Part shown: positions 34,920-42,542 of the stretch, in pieces
Layout of the letters: every line of letters starts with the position of its first letter
How positions within the stretch are numbered: the stretch's first letter is position 1
NCBI RefSeq assembly: GCF_024808255.1
Contig: NZ_JANTYS010000008.1
Location: 247,812 to 311,811, forward strand
Reading direction: 5' to 3'
Origin: Mucilaginibacter dorajii
GTDB taxonomy: Bacteria > Bacteroidota > Bacteroidia > Sphingobacteriales > Sphingobacteriaceae
DNA: 64,000 nucleotides
The notes under the pieces: model-generated
What the model was told of the DNA's origin: nothing
The model's input: the letters and a program-made list of their open reading frames with translations, nothing else
The model's database searches: none
Translations under genes and position numbers: made by a program

Positions 34920-36266
34920 ATGCAAAAAGGTAAGCTTTTAATTATCGACGACGAGGAACGCCTGCGTAACCTGATGGCCCGCATCCTTCAGTTAGAAGGG
35001 CATGAGGTAATTACTGCCGGCACGGCTAAGGAAGGTCTTCGTAAACTACAGCAGGACTACATTCACGTGGTACTAAGCGATGTAAAACTGCCCGATACTG
35101 ATGGCATTACCCTTACCGAAACCATCAAAAAAAATTACCCCGCTACAGAGATTATTGTACTTACAGCCTACGGCACCATCAATGATGGCGTAAGGGCTAT
35201 AAAAGCGGGTGCTTTTGATTACATTACCAAGGGCGATGATAACGAAAAGATCATCCCGCTGGTAAGCAAGGCCATGGATAAAGCACTGTTGCAGCAAACC
35301 GTAATGGAGCTGCAAAGCAAGCTGAACGACAAGTTTGGTTTCGAGAGGCTGATTGGCCGGTCGACAGCTATAGGCGATGTGATTAAGCTGGCCCAAAAGG
35401 TGGCGCTTACCGATACCACTGTTTTACTATTAGGCGAAACCGGTACGGGTAAAGAGATTTTTGCCGAAGCTATTCACCAGGCCAGTAACCGTAACACCAA
35501 ATCATTTGTGGCGGTAAACTGTAGCGCCTTTACCAAAGAGTTGTTGGAGAGCGAACTGTTTGGTCATAAAGCAGGCTCATTTACCGGTGCTGTTAAAGAT
35601 AAAAAAGGACTTTTTGAGGAGGCCAACGGCGGCACCATCTTTTTAGATGAAATTGGCGAACTTGACCAGGACCTGCAAGCCAAACTGCTGCGTGTACTGG
35701 AATCACAGCAATTTTTAAAAATAGGGGATACCAAACCCACCCAGGTTAATGTGCGCATACTGGCGGCCACCAACCGCAACCTGCAAACCGAGATCAGTGA
35801 TGGCCATTTCCGGTCGGATTTGTTTTACAGGCTTTCTGTTTTCCAGATTACGCTGCCCGCCTTGCGCGAACGTAAAAAAGATATCAAACTACTTGGCGAA
35901 TACTTTATGCAGTATTTTGCCCAGAAAGTTAAAAAGCAGATTAACGTACTAAGCGAAGAGTTTGTAAACAAACTGGAAGCCTACCCATGGCCCGGCAATA
36001 TCCGCGAACTCAAAAACGTAATTGAACGCGCCGTAATCCTCACCGATAACAACATTCTTGATGATAGCCTGCTCCCTTACGAAATCCAACAACAACAGGT
36101 AAAATCGGGTGCGCCAATCTCCGCCTTTGATCTTTCGTCTGTAGAGAAACTGCATATTCAACGGGTGCTTAACCACACCCACGGTAACCGTGCCGAAGCA
36201 GCAAATCTATTGAATATAGGGGTGGCTACGCTGTATAGGAAGTTGAAGGAATATGGGTTGGAGTGA
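34920..36266 (+). CDS. Sigma-54-dependent NtrC-family response regulator
   Basis: 448 residues. The receiver domain (1-~120) has the acidic pocket D10-D11 and phospho-acceptor D54 in VVLSDVKLPDTDG. The AAA+ domain (~145-375) has Walker A GETGTGKE, Walker B GGTIFLDEI and the sigma-54-contact loop as GSFTGA rather than the consensus GAFTGA. The C-terminal Fis-type helix-turn-helix reads HGNRAEAANLLNIGVATLYRKLKEYG. No histidine kinase is adjacent. A kdp cluster lacking a KdpE lies about 7 kb downstream on the same strand with its own orphan kinase, so this may be the displaced partner (inference). Confidence 0.92.
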   Translation: MQKGKLLIIDDEERLRNLMARILQLEGHEVITAGTAKEGLRKLQQDYIHVVLSDVKLPDTDGITLTETIKKNYPATEIIVLTAYGTINDGVRAIKAGAFDYITKGDDNEKIIPLVSKAMDKALLQQTVMELQSKLNDKFGFERLIGRSTAIGDVIKLAQKVALTDTTVLLLGETGTGKEIFAEAIHQASNRNTKSFVAVNCSAFTKELLESELFGHKAGSFTGAVKDKKGLFEEANGGTIFLDEIGELDQDLQAKLLRVLESQQFLKIGDTKPTQVNVRILAATNRNLQTEISDGHFRSDLFYRLSVFQITLPALRERKKDIKLLGEYFMQYFAQKVKKQINVLSEEFVNKLEAYPWPGNIRELKNVIERAVILTDNNILDDSLLPYEIQQQQVKSGAPISAFDLSSVEKLHIQRVLNHTHGNRAEAANLLNIGVATLYRKLKEYGLE

Positions 36267-36620
36267 TTGGGGATAAGAATATCCATATAAAACTATGTCA
36301 TTGCGAGCGCAGCGCGGCAATCTCGTACCTCTACAGAGCGAACTTACAGAGCAACTATACCGGTTTTAACCCGCTAAAAAATCATGTCATTGTGAGCGCA
36401 GCGCGGCAATCTCGTACCTCTACAGAGCGACTATACAGAGCAACTATACAGGTTCTAACTCGCTAAAAATCATGTCATTATAAGGAACGAAGCAATCGCG
36501 AACGATGCTTTACGTTTGTTTGGGTAACGAAATTACTTTGTTTTAACCGACAACATCGGCCCGCTCAATCGCCGCGGGAAGGGCTTGTTCTTTTTCTTGA
36601 AAAAAAGAACCAAAATTCAA

Positions 36621-36795
36621 GTCAGCAGAAATGCTTCTTTGCGCTCTGGGCCTCTGCGCTGCAAAACGGGCAAAACCTGGGCTGGGATTATTTTGCCCTC
36701 ACCCGCTTTGTCCCTGCCGCAAAAACTCCCTATGCCCTGCCACCGCACAGCCCCACATTGTTTTGCCCGTTTTCGCCCGAAGCTGTTCTGCTGAC
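36621..36795. other. 175-nt structured block, copy 1 (candidate RNA or DNA hairpin)
   Basis: GTCAGCAGAA (36621-36630) pairs with TTCTGCTGAC (36786-36795), and AAAACGGGCAAAAC (36663-36676) pairs exactly with GTTTTGCCCGTTTT (36760-36773). Between the pairs, GCTTC and GAAGC can also pair. Upstream sit two small hairpins at 36560-36578 and 36588-36611. Confidence 0.55.
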
Positions 36796-37203
36796 GGGAG
36801 GGGAATGGGATTCGTAAAGCGAGTGGATCGCAGGCCATTTTGGCGTTACCTTCTACACATGATTTGTAAAAAAAACATGTCATTGCGAGCGTAGCGCGGC
36901 AATCTCGTAACTCCACAGAGCGACCGCACAGAGCAACTATAACGGTTTTAACCCACTAAAAAAACATGTCATTGCGAGCGCAGCGCGGCAATCTCGTACC
37001 TCTACAGAGCGACTGTACAGAGCAACTATCCAGGTTCTAACTCGCTAAAAAATCATGTCATTGCGAGGCACGAAGCAATCGCGAACGATGCTTTACGTTT
37101 GTTTGGGTAACGGAATTACTTTGTTTTAACCGACAACATCGGCCCGCTCAATCGCCGCGGGAAGGGCTTGTTCTTTTTCTTGAAAAAAAGAACCAAAATT
37201 CAA

Positions 37204-37378
37204 GTCAGCAGAAATGCTTCTTTGCGCTCAAGGCCTCTGCCCTGCAAAACGGGCAAAACCTGGGCTGGGATTATTTTGCCCTCACCCGCTTTGTCCCTGC
37301 CGCAAAAACTCCCTATGCCCTGCCTCCGCACAGCCCCGCATTGTTTTGCCCGTTTTCGCCCGAAGCTGTTCTGCTGAC
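37204..37378. other. 175-nt structured block, copy 2
   Basis: Same length and same paired arms as copy 1. Substitutions lie between the arms (AAGGCC versus TGGGCC, CCTGC versus GCTGC). Confidence 0.55.
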
Positions 37379-37766
37379 GGGGAAGGGCATTCGTAAAGCG
37401 AGTGGATCGCAGGCCATTTTGGCGTTACCTTCTACACATGATTTGTAAAAAAACTATGTCATTGCGAGCGCAGCGCGGTAATCTCGTAACTCCACAGAGC
37501 GACCGTACAGAGCAACTATAACGGTTTTAACCCACTAAAAACCATGTCATTGCGAGCGCAGCGCGGCAATCTCGTACCTCTACAGAGCGACTATACAGGT
37601 TCTAACTCGCTAAAAAATCATGTCATTGCGAGGAACGAAGCAATCGCGAACGATGCCTTACGTTTGTTTGGGTAACGAAATCACTTAATTGTAACCGAGA
37701 ACATCGGCCCGCTCAATCGCCGCGGGAAGGGCTTGTTCTTTTTCTTGAAAAAGAACCAAAATTCAA

Positions 37767-37941
37767 GTCAGCAGAAATGCTTCTGTGCGCTCAGGGCCTT
37801 TGCGCTGCAAAACGGGCAAAACCTGGGCTGGGATTATTTTGCCCTCACCCTCATTTCCCCTGCCGCAAAAACTCCCTATGCCCTGCCACCGCACAGCCCC
37901 GCATTGTTTTGCCCGTTTTCGCCCGAAGCTGTTCTGCTGAC
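37767..37941. other. 175-nt structured block, copy 3
   Basis: Same length and arms as copies 1 and 2. Changes fall in loops (CTCATTTCC replaces CGCTTTGTC). The preceding poly-A hairpin is two bases shorter. Confidence 0.55.
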
Positions 37942-38099
37942 GGGAAGGGAATGGCTTTAGCGAAGAAAAATAATCACAAGTCGTTATTACGTCATCCTCT
38001 ATACGCTGTGAAAAACTTTTAATGGTTTAGAAATAAACAAGTGTGAAAAATGTAAATCAGATTTAGTAAGTTTATAATTCACTTAAACCAATTTAATTT

Positions 38100-38297
38100 A
38101 TGCAAAGGGTAATAACAGTATCAGATACAGGTCATACAAATACGGGACAAAAACCATTTAATGAAGAGGAGCATATGGAATTAAATAAGTTGATCGAAAG
38201 CGGTTTTAGTATTGATACAGTGATCGTTCGAGAAAGATCAGTGACTTATATCTTATCAGATAGTCGTAACGACCGCCAACCTGCTGTTTTTATTTAG
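38100..38297 (+). CDS. Small hypothetical protein
   Basis: 65 residues, acidic to neutral, no membrane segment: MQRVITVSDTGHTNTGQKPF at the start and a C-terminal IDTVIVRERSVTYILSDS strand-like region. Not recognised. Support for a real gene is the clean start in an AT-rich leader, a hairpin plus T-run terminator right after the stop (38307-38348), and isolation from other frames. It is the first gene of the AT-richer island between the repeat array and the RibD-like gene. Confidence 0.5.
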   Translation: MQRVITVSDTGHTNTGQKPFNEEEHMELNKLIESGFSIDTVIVRERSVTYILSDSRNDRQPAVFI

Positions 38298-38306
38298 CCT
38301 ATGGTT

Positions 38307-38348
38307 ATGATCTTTGCTTTTTTGATCTAAAAAGTAAAGATCATTTTT
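38307..38348 (+). terminator. Rho-independent terminator
   Basis: ATGATCTTTGCTTTTT (from 38307) pairs with AAAAAGTAAAGATCAT (38329-38344) with one mismatch, followed by TTTTT, 9 bp after the small-ORF stop. Confidence 0.75.
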
Positions 38349-38496
38349 GAATACTCACGAAAAGTCAAGCGCGATAATTCTCATCCGACTTTCTAATAAC
38401 AGTGAACCAAATTTTTAATTGTTTGAATGTAAAGAAAGATATCTTGCTTGTTGTAGTGTGCGTTTTGAGAGATTTTTTAATATATTATACTATATA

Positions 38497-39021
38497 ATGG
38501 CTGGCACTATTGACTGGAAACCAAACTTTGATAAATGGTATAAAGTAAAAAAAGAAAGCTATCAGTTGGTTTATGAACTCGCAAAAGAAAGATTTGCGGA
38601 AGTAAGCAGCGAATCGGAATCGATTACAGATAAGTCAATCAAGATGTTGACGGCTTTGGTAAGTCTGTTTGGTTTTTTTATTGGATTTATTTTTAAGCAA
38701 CACGCCAACAATTGGTTTATATGCGTATTAATTCCGATAGTTTCTTGGGATATTTACTGTTTATATAAATTGCTAACACCAAAAGAAAGTAGATTGAGAG
38801 GATTACCTCCATCGGAATCAATACCAATGAACCTTGATAGTGAAGAAGATCAAGACTATCAATTAGAATTGGTATACTATCAAGTCATAGTTCATTATCA
38901 AAACAATATTTCCATAATGAAAGCTAAAAATGAGGCTAGAATAGTTAATTACAAGTTGGCAATAAAACTATTTCTCTTAATATTAGCTCTAATTTCAATT
39001 TTTGTCGCTGTCTTACTTTGA
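38497..39021 (+). CDS. Three-TM hypothetical membrane protein
   Basis: 174 residues from ATG 38497 (MAGTIDWKPNF); an upstream in-frame TTG at 38419 is less likely. A helical N-terminus (YKVKKESYQLVYELAKERFAEVSSESE) precedes a two-helix hairpin (MLTALVSLFGFFIGFIF and WFICVLIPIVSWDIYCLY), then a cytoplasmic segment (LTPKESRLRGLPPSESIPMNLDSEEDQDYQ) and a third C-terminal helix (LAIKLFLLILALISIFVAVLL). Codon use is AT-rich compared with neighbours. The architecture resembles small membrane effectors of defence systems (SLATT or Pycsar-TM-like), but I cannot assign it. It is convergent with the EVE/HNH gene. Confidence 0.62.
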   Translation: MAGTIDWKPNFDKWYKVKKESYQLVYELAKERFAEVSSESESITDKSIKMLTALVSLFGFFIGFIFKQHANNWFICVLIPIVSWDIYCLYKLLTPKESRLRGLPPSESIPMNLDSEEDQDYQLELVYYQVIVHYQNNISIMKAKNEARIVNYKLAIKLFLLILALISIFVAVLL

Positions 39022-39081
39022 GTCGCCCTTAGTCGAGGTATCACCCGCTCCATCGTCGACAATTATTATTTCTCTTGGCAT
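39013..39081 (-). CDS. Candidate 22-codon micro-ORF, antisense to the end of the membrane protein gene
   Basis: ATG at 39081 to TAA at 39013, giving MPREIIIVDD followed by a Gly/Asp/Thr-rich tail ending in GDSK. It overlaps the last nine bases of the convergent membrane protein gene and lies beyond the terminator of the HNH gene. No ribosome-binding site is evident. It may be chance. Confidence 0.2.
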   Translation of the reverse strand: MPREIIIVDDGAGDTSTKGDSK

Positions 39082-39150
39082 GAGGATTTTTTTAATAAAT
39101 ATAACAAGTTTATTGTTTAAAATCAAAAGGACTGCTTATTTTTTATAAAA

Positions 39151-39170
39151 ATGAGCTGATTTCAGCTCAT
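39151..39170 (-). terminator. Terminator of the EVE/HNH gene
   Basis: ATGAGCTGA-TT-TCAGCTCAT; read on the minus strand it is followed by a T-rich run, 2 bp after the original stop codon (39173-39175). Confidence 0.7.
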
Positions 39171-39172
39171 TG

Positions 39173-40321
39173 CTAATTCAAAATCTTGGTTTCCCCTATT
39201 ATTTTTTTTAATTCCTCTATTTTATAAGCGGGGCTTCTTTTATGCAACATAGCATGGCAATTGGGACAAACAGGGCATAGATCAGCAATAGGATTTGTTT
39301 TGTGCTCTCCGCGAATTTCCGATAATTGATTTAAATGGTGTACATGAATAAACTCTCGCCCTATAGACCCGTAAGTTTGTTCAAAATTAAAACCTCAAAC
39401 AAAGCACGTGTACCCATGGTGCTGCAAGCACAGAGCCCTTGCATAGTTGTTTCTTTCATATACTGTTTGAATAACTTGATAAGGAGAACCCTCAATTATT
39501 AACTGCTCAGCCTTCGGGGGCTTTATAAAAAGGCCATTATTATTTAAAAAATTAAACCATCTTTTTTCAAGTTCAACTGTAACCTCATTTTTTATTTGAA
39601 TACCGGATGATTGAGGCGTCCAATGTTGATTTTCTAAAATGCTACCCTCAAAATCTGCTATATCAAGAATATTGTTAATTTGGGGATTTATTAAGATATC
39701 CAATTCTATTCTTACTCTATTAACTAAAGTACCATCTTCACGCCAATGGGGTAATAAGGCAGGTTCAGATACTACAAATCCAGATGCAAAAATGCCTTTG
39801 ACTTTCGTCCCTATTTGGACAATAAACGCTCTATCACCGACTTTTACTTTCTTAAAGCCTTGTACACTCCAAAGGACGGTTGATTTTCCGGTTGCTTTAA
39901 GCTCATTAACCTTTTCATCTAATTCATCAAAACTCCAATTGTTTGGATTCCAAGCAAAGAGATAGCAATTATCCCCTTTAAATTTTAATTCAAACTTACC
40001 AGTTGTGTTTTTATAGAGTTGCCAAACACCATGCTCAGTTGGGTTATATTTAATGACTCTACCTCGACCTAATTGAAATAGCAAATCGAAGTGAGATCCC
40101 GAATCCGTAAATCTTTCAATTTTATTTTCGTTGAAATGGGTCCTTGATTTATGATTTACTGTAGCAACAGTTATTTGTGCCGTAATAGTTTTTTGATTTA
40201 CATTTTCCCATTTATCGTTTATATATTGCTTAATGTCATTATACGACAATTCACCGTCTAAATTTTCAACAGCGTCTTTGACCATCGACCATACTTGTGG
40301 GTTTTCTTTCATTAATTTCAC
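39173..40321 (-). pseudogene. EVE-domain HNH endonuclease interrupted by an in-frame TGA
   Basis: From ATG 40321 the frame codes 308 residues, meets TGA at 39397-39395 (codon 309), then continues in the same frame for 73 codons to TAG at 39175-39173. Residues ~1-85 look like a winged-helix region, ~110-210 an EVE-like domain (YLFAWNPNNWSFDELDEK...GDRAFIVQIG), and the tail is an HNH nuclease: LQHHGYTCFV-stop-GFNFEQTYG...FIHVHHLNQL...DLCPVCPNCHAMLH. The canonical motif is C-x2-C-G-F, so the TGA replaces the second zinc cysteine (TGC to TGA). EVE-HNH proteins are type IV restriction enzymes against modified DNA. The truncated product lacks the active site. A sequencing error is possible. Confidence 0.82.
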
Positions 40322-40780
40322 TAAGTTGAAAGTAAAGATAACTTTATTCTAATCGACTTCACTCGCAAGTCTAAAGCATATCAATTTGTTAAATTTTATA
40401 ATGAATTCAATTCCGTACTTGCTTAAAAATTTCCGGTGTGATTCAGATAATTTTTCGCGTTAACGATTGCAGCGGATACCGGCCAAGCGCCTAATGCCTG
40501 TGCAGTATGAGCGGAAAGCGTGGGCCGCAGGCAACGCCCCTTTTAGTAGCAAGTAGGTAGTATCAAGTAGCAAGACAGCTTCGGTGGGGTAGGGATGGAA
40601 GAAGCAAAGCCCCGGAAATCCGGGCTATCCTTTAATCCAGAAAATCAAGGTTCAGACAAAAATTGAACAACATAACAACGGCCCGTTCCCGACCACAAAA
40701 GTCAAAAACGGGCCGTTTAAAATAACGCACTTGAAAGGTTCAACTTAATCAACCCAATCAACCCAATCAACCCAATCAAC
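40322..40780. other. 459-bp intergenic region with several short repeats
   Basis: It contains GCCCCGG-AAAT-CCGGGC, a segment AAAATCAAGGTTCAGACA (about 40642-40659) repeated at about 42619-42637, an inverted repeat AACGGCCCGTT / AACGGGCCGTT (40677-40687 and 40707-40717) that may terminate the RibD-like gene, and a 9-bp tandem AATCAACCC run (about 40747-40782). No gene is seen. Confidence 0.6.
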
Positions 40781-41347
40781 TCAACCCACCACATATTTAT
40801 TCATCACTTTCCCGTTGGTGTAAGCGATTGATTCTTCCAGTTTCAGCACTTTGCGATCTTTGAAAATGGATTTTCCGCTGCCGAGGACTACGGGGTTAAC
40901 GATGAAATAATATTCGTCGACAAGGTTAAGATCGACAAGTGATTGTGCAAATTCTACGCCGCCGTAAGCGATGATGTCTTTGCCGGGTTGGCTTTTAAGT
41001 GCTTGTATAGCGGTGGCCAGGTCGCCGGTTTCCAGTTCCAGGTTGGGGCCAGCAATTTCAGCACCGGTACGGCTGAAAGCTATTTTTCGGTGGCTCACCA
41101 TTAATTTGGCAAAGGGATTCCAGGGACTATCTGGTTGGTTATCTGCCACGTTTTGCCAATGAGCGAAAAATCCCCCGGCTGTTTTGCGACCGGTTAAAAT
41201 GGTATCGCCGCTGGCGGCCAGGTCTATAGTGAACTGCAACGCGGCCGGGTCCTGTGTGCCCGGCACAAACACCCAGTCGTTCTCGCCATTGGGGCCGGCT
41301 ACAAAACCGTCGACAGTCATTTGCATCTGTAATTTTAGCTTTCTCAT
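40781..41347 (-). CDS. Dihydrofolate-reductase-fold protein (RibD C-terminal-like)
   Basis: 188 residues. KLQMQMTVDGFVAGPNGENDWVF is the N-terminal strand and NADPH-side motif; DTILTGRKTAGGFFAHW and GKDIIAYGGVEFAQSLVDLNLVDEYYFIVNPVVLGSGKSIF are the RibD_C landmarks. Such stand-alone proteins are NADPH-dependent reductases of unknown substrate, distinct from folate-cycle DHFR. It is downstream of the arsR-AHSA1 pair on the same strand but separated by the 353-bp gap that holds palindromic element copy 4, so an ancestral operon may have been split by that element (inference). Confidence 0.87.
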   Translation of the reverse strand: MRKLKLQMQMTVDGFVAGPNGENDWVFVPGTQDPAALQFTIDLAASGDTILTGRKTAGGFFAHWQNVADNQPDSPWNPFAKLMVSHRKIAFSRTGAEIAGPNLELETGDLATAIQALKSQPGKDIIAYGGVEFAQSLVDLNLVDEYYFIVNPVVLGSGKSIFKDRKVLKLEESIAYTNGKVMNKYVVG

Positions 41348-41434
41348 ATCAAATGTTTTTTAAAATTGGTCGTTTTTGTAAGGTATTAAAAGAGTGCACT
41401 GCAAGGGCGACTTAACGGCCCTGCGGTGCACTTG

Positions 41435-41685
41435 CCGTATACTCACATCTTGTTAAACCCGCTCTCCAAATAAAAGCGGTTGTCATTTCCAACGAACCAG
41501 GGACAGGATTGCGCGTCGGAGGTGAGGAGAAACCCTCTCTTGAGCGGAGCGAAAAATCTTGTAAAAGCGGACATTCGGCTATACAGGGTGTATAAGATTT
41601 CTCCTCGCACCCCTCACTTTTCCCCGCGCTTGCTCGTTCGAAATGACATTTTTTCTTTAATAAAAAAGATGTGGGTACACGTAAC
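41435..41685. repeat. Palindromic interspersed element, copy 4 (with internal insertion)
   Basis: Outer arms CCGTATACTCACATCTT (from 41435) and AAAAAGATGTGGGTACACGTAAC (to 41685). The middle arms are GTCATTTCCAACGAACCAGG and TTGCTCGTTCGAAATGACAT. The inner GGTGAGGAGAAA is separated from AATCTTGTAAAAGCGG by about 22 bp (CCCTCTCTTGAGCGGAGCGA) that the other copies lack. No gene inside. Confidence 0.75.
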
Positions 41686-41700
41686 CAGTGTACGGAATAA

Positions 41701-42174
41701 TTATCCCAGCAATTCTTCCAGTTGGTTAAGGCCAATAGTAAAGCCACCTTGAAAGCCCATTGCTACCAGTTTTTCCAAATCTGCTTCGGATTCGAAGGTG
41801 AGGGTTACATTAACTATTGTTTTATCTACCTCTTGTTTCATAGCCACACTCCATTTTGATGGCGAGAAACCCGGAGCCGGCACACCATTTTCATCGCTGA
41901 AAGTGGAGGTAGTTTCAAAAGTATTTGTGCCCACAGCAGTGAACCTAACATGGCTCCAATGGACTTCGCCGGCGGGGCCAACCATTGAATATAGCCATTG
42001 GCCACCGGGTTTAAAATCCATGATTTTGGTTACGGCGTTCCAGGGCTTTGGTCCCCACCATTTGTCTAACAGTTCGGCCTCGGTCCAGGCGCGCCATACT
42101 TTGTCAATTGGTGCTTTAAATTCACGCACCACATGCAATTGTTTTTTTGCTAAATCCTTTTCAAAAGAGATCAT
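41701..42174 (-). CDS. SRPBCC / AHSA1-domain protein (second copy)
   Basis: 157 residues. VREFKAPIDKVWRAWTEAELLDKWWGPKPWNAVTKIMDFKPGGQWLYSMV carries the AHSA1 signature, and LEKLVAMGFQGGFTIGLNQLEELL is the closing helix. It is a paralogue of the protein at 22816-23319 (for example LDKWWGPKP versus LDQWFAPKP; GGQWLYSMVGP versus GGHWIYAMVEP). It lies 11 bp after the ArsR-type gene, forming a regulator-ligand-binding pair. Ligand unknown. Confidence 0.87.
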   Translation of the reverse strand: MISFEKDLAKKQLHVVREFKAPIDKVWRAWTEAELLDKWWGPKPWNAVTKIMDFKPGGQWLYSMVGPAGEVHWSHVRFTAVGTNTFETTSTFSDENGVPAPGFSPSKWSVAMKQEVDKTIVNVTLTFESEADLEKLVAMGFQGGFTIGLNQLEELLG

Positions 42175-42185
42175 AATGTTTGTTT

Positions 42186-42491
42186 TTAAAGCGTATCTAA
42201 TAAATTGTCTAATTGGTCAAACCGGTCTATCCACATCTGGCGGAAGGCTGCTATCCATTGGTCCACTTCTTTCATTTTATTTACTTCTAAATGGTAATAA
42301 ATTTCGCGGCCTTGTTGTTCTTGTTTTAGCGCGCCGCACTCGGCTAATATTTGTATATGTTTTGATACCGCCTGCCTGCTGCTGTCAAAGTGCTCGGCAA
42401 TGGCATTGGGAGTCATGGCCCCTGTTACCAGGAGGGTTAAAATGGCCCGGCGGGTAGGGTCGGCAATGGCTTGATAAATATCGCGTCTCAT
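42186..42491 (-). CDS. ArsR-family winged-helix regulator (second AHSA1-coupled copy)
   Basis: 101 residues from ATG 42491 ([18 protein letters not shown]). The frame is open to 42626, but that extension would run through the operator palindrome and is rejected. Helix-turn-helix [21 protein letters not shown] and wing [11 protein letters not shown] are nearly identical to the first copy at 23316-23639. No metal-site cysteines. It is the first gene of the pair with AHSA1, followed distantly by the RibD-like gene. A long palindrome directly upstream (42497-42542) is the probable autoregulatory operator. Confidence 0.88.
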   Translation of the reverse strand: MRRDIYQAIADPTRRAILTLLVTGAMTPNAIAEHFDSSRQAVSKHIQILAECGALKQEQQGREIYYHLEVNKMKEVDQWIAAFRQMWIDRFDQLDNLLDTL

Positions 42492-42496
42492 ATAAT

Positions 42497-42542
42497 GTGC
42501 AACTGATTGATTGCAAATGTATATGCAATTAATCAGTTGCAC
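42497..42542. promoter_or_regulatory. ArsR operator 2: 46-bp nested palindrome
   Basis: GTGCAACTGATT (42497-42508) and AATCAGTTGCAC (42531-42542) are exact inverses, with inner ATTGCA...TGCAAT arms. It lies 5 bp upstream of the arsR ATG, so binding would block transcription. Core words are shared with operator 1. Confidence 0.72.

Larger units (their letters stand above)
36287..37983. repeat. Tandem repeat array: three copies of a ~565-585 bp unit, non-coding
   Basis: Units start at the shared CAATCGCGAACGATGC at about 36493, 37077 and 37641 (periods 584 and 564). Each begins with several REP-like TCATTGCGAG...GCAATCTCG motifs (36297, 36388, 36878, 36967, 37457, 37546), then GGCCCGCTCAATCGCCGCGGG, a GTTCTTTTTC/GAAAAAAAGAAC hairpin and a 175-nt hairpin block. 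Short frames of 69-75 codons exist, but the third copy loses two A residues and changes frame while the hairpin length is kept, so coding is unlikely. The 1.83-kb gap 36267-38099 holds no gene I accept. Confidence 0.85.

Noticed and set aside
36585..37960. Short open frames of 69-75 and 58-99 codons in the triplicated unit
   Set aside because: Frame is not kept in copy 3, several overlapping frames exist on both strands, and conservation follows the hairpin rather than codons.
36287..37983. Repeat array as a CRISPR locus
   Set aside because: Repeats are long (over 500 bp) and degenerate with no regular short repeat-spacer pattern, and there are no cas genes.
39395..39397. TGA as a selenocysteine codon in the HNH zinc site
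   Set aside because: Selenocysteine is rare in this phylum, a zinc-ligand Cys is an unlikely site, and no convincing SECIS hairpin follows directly.
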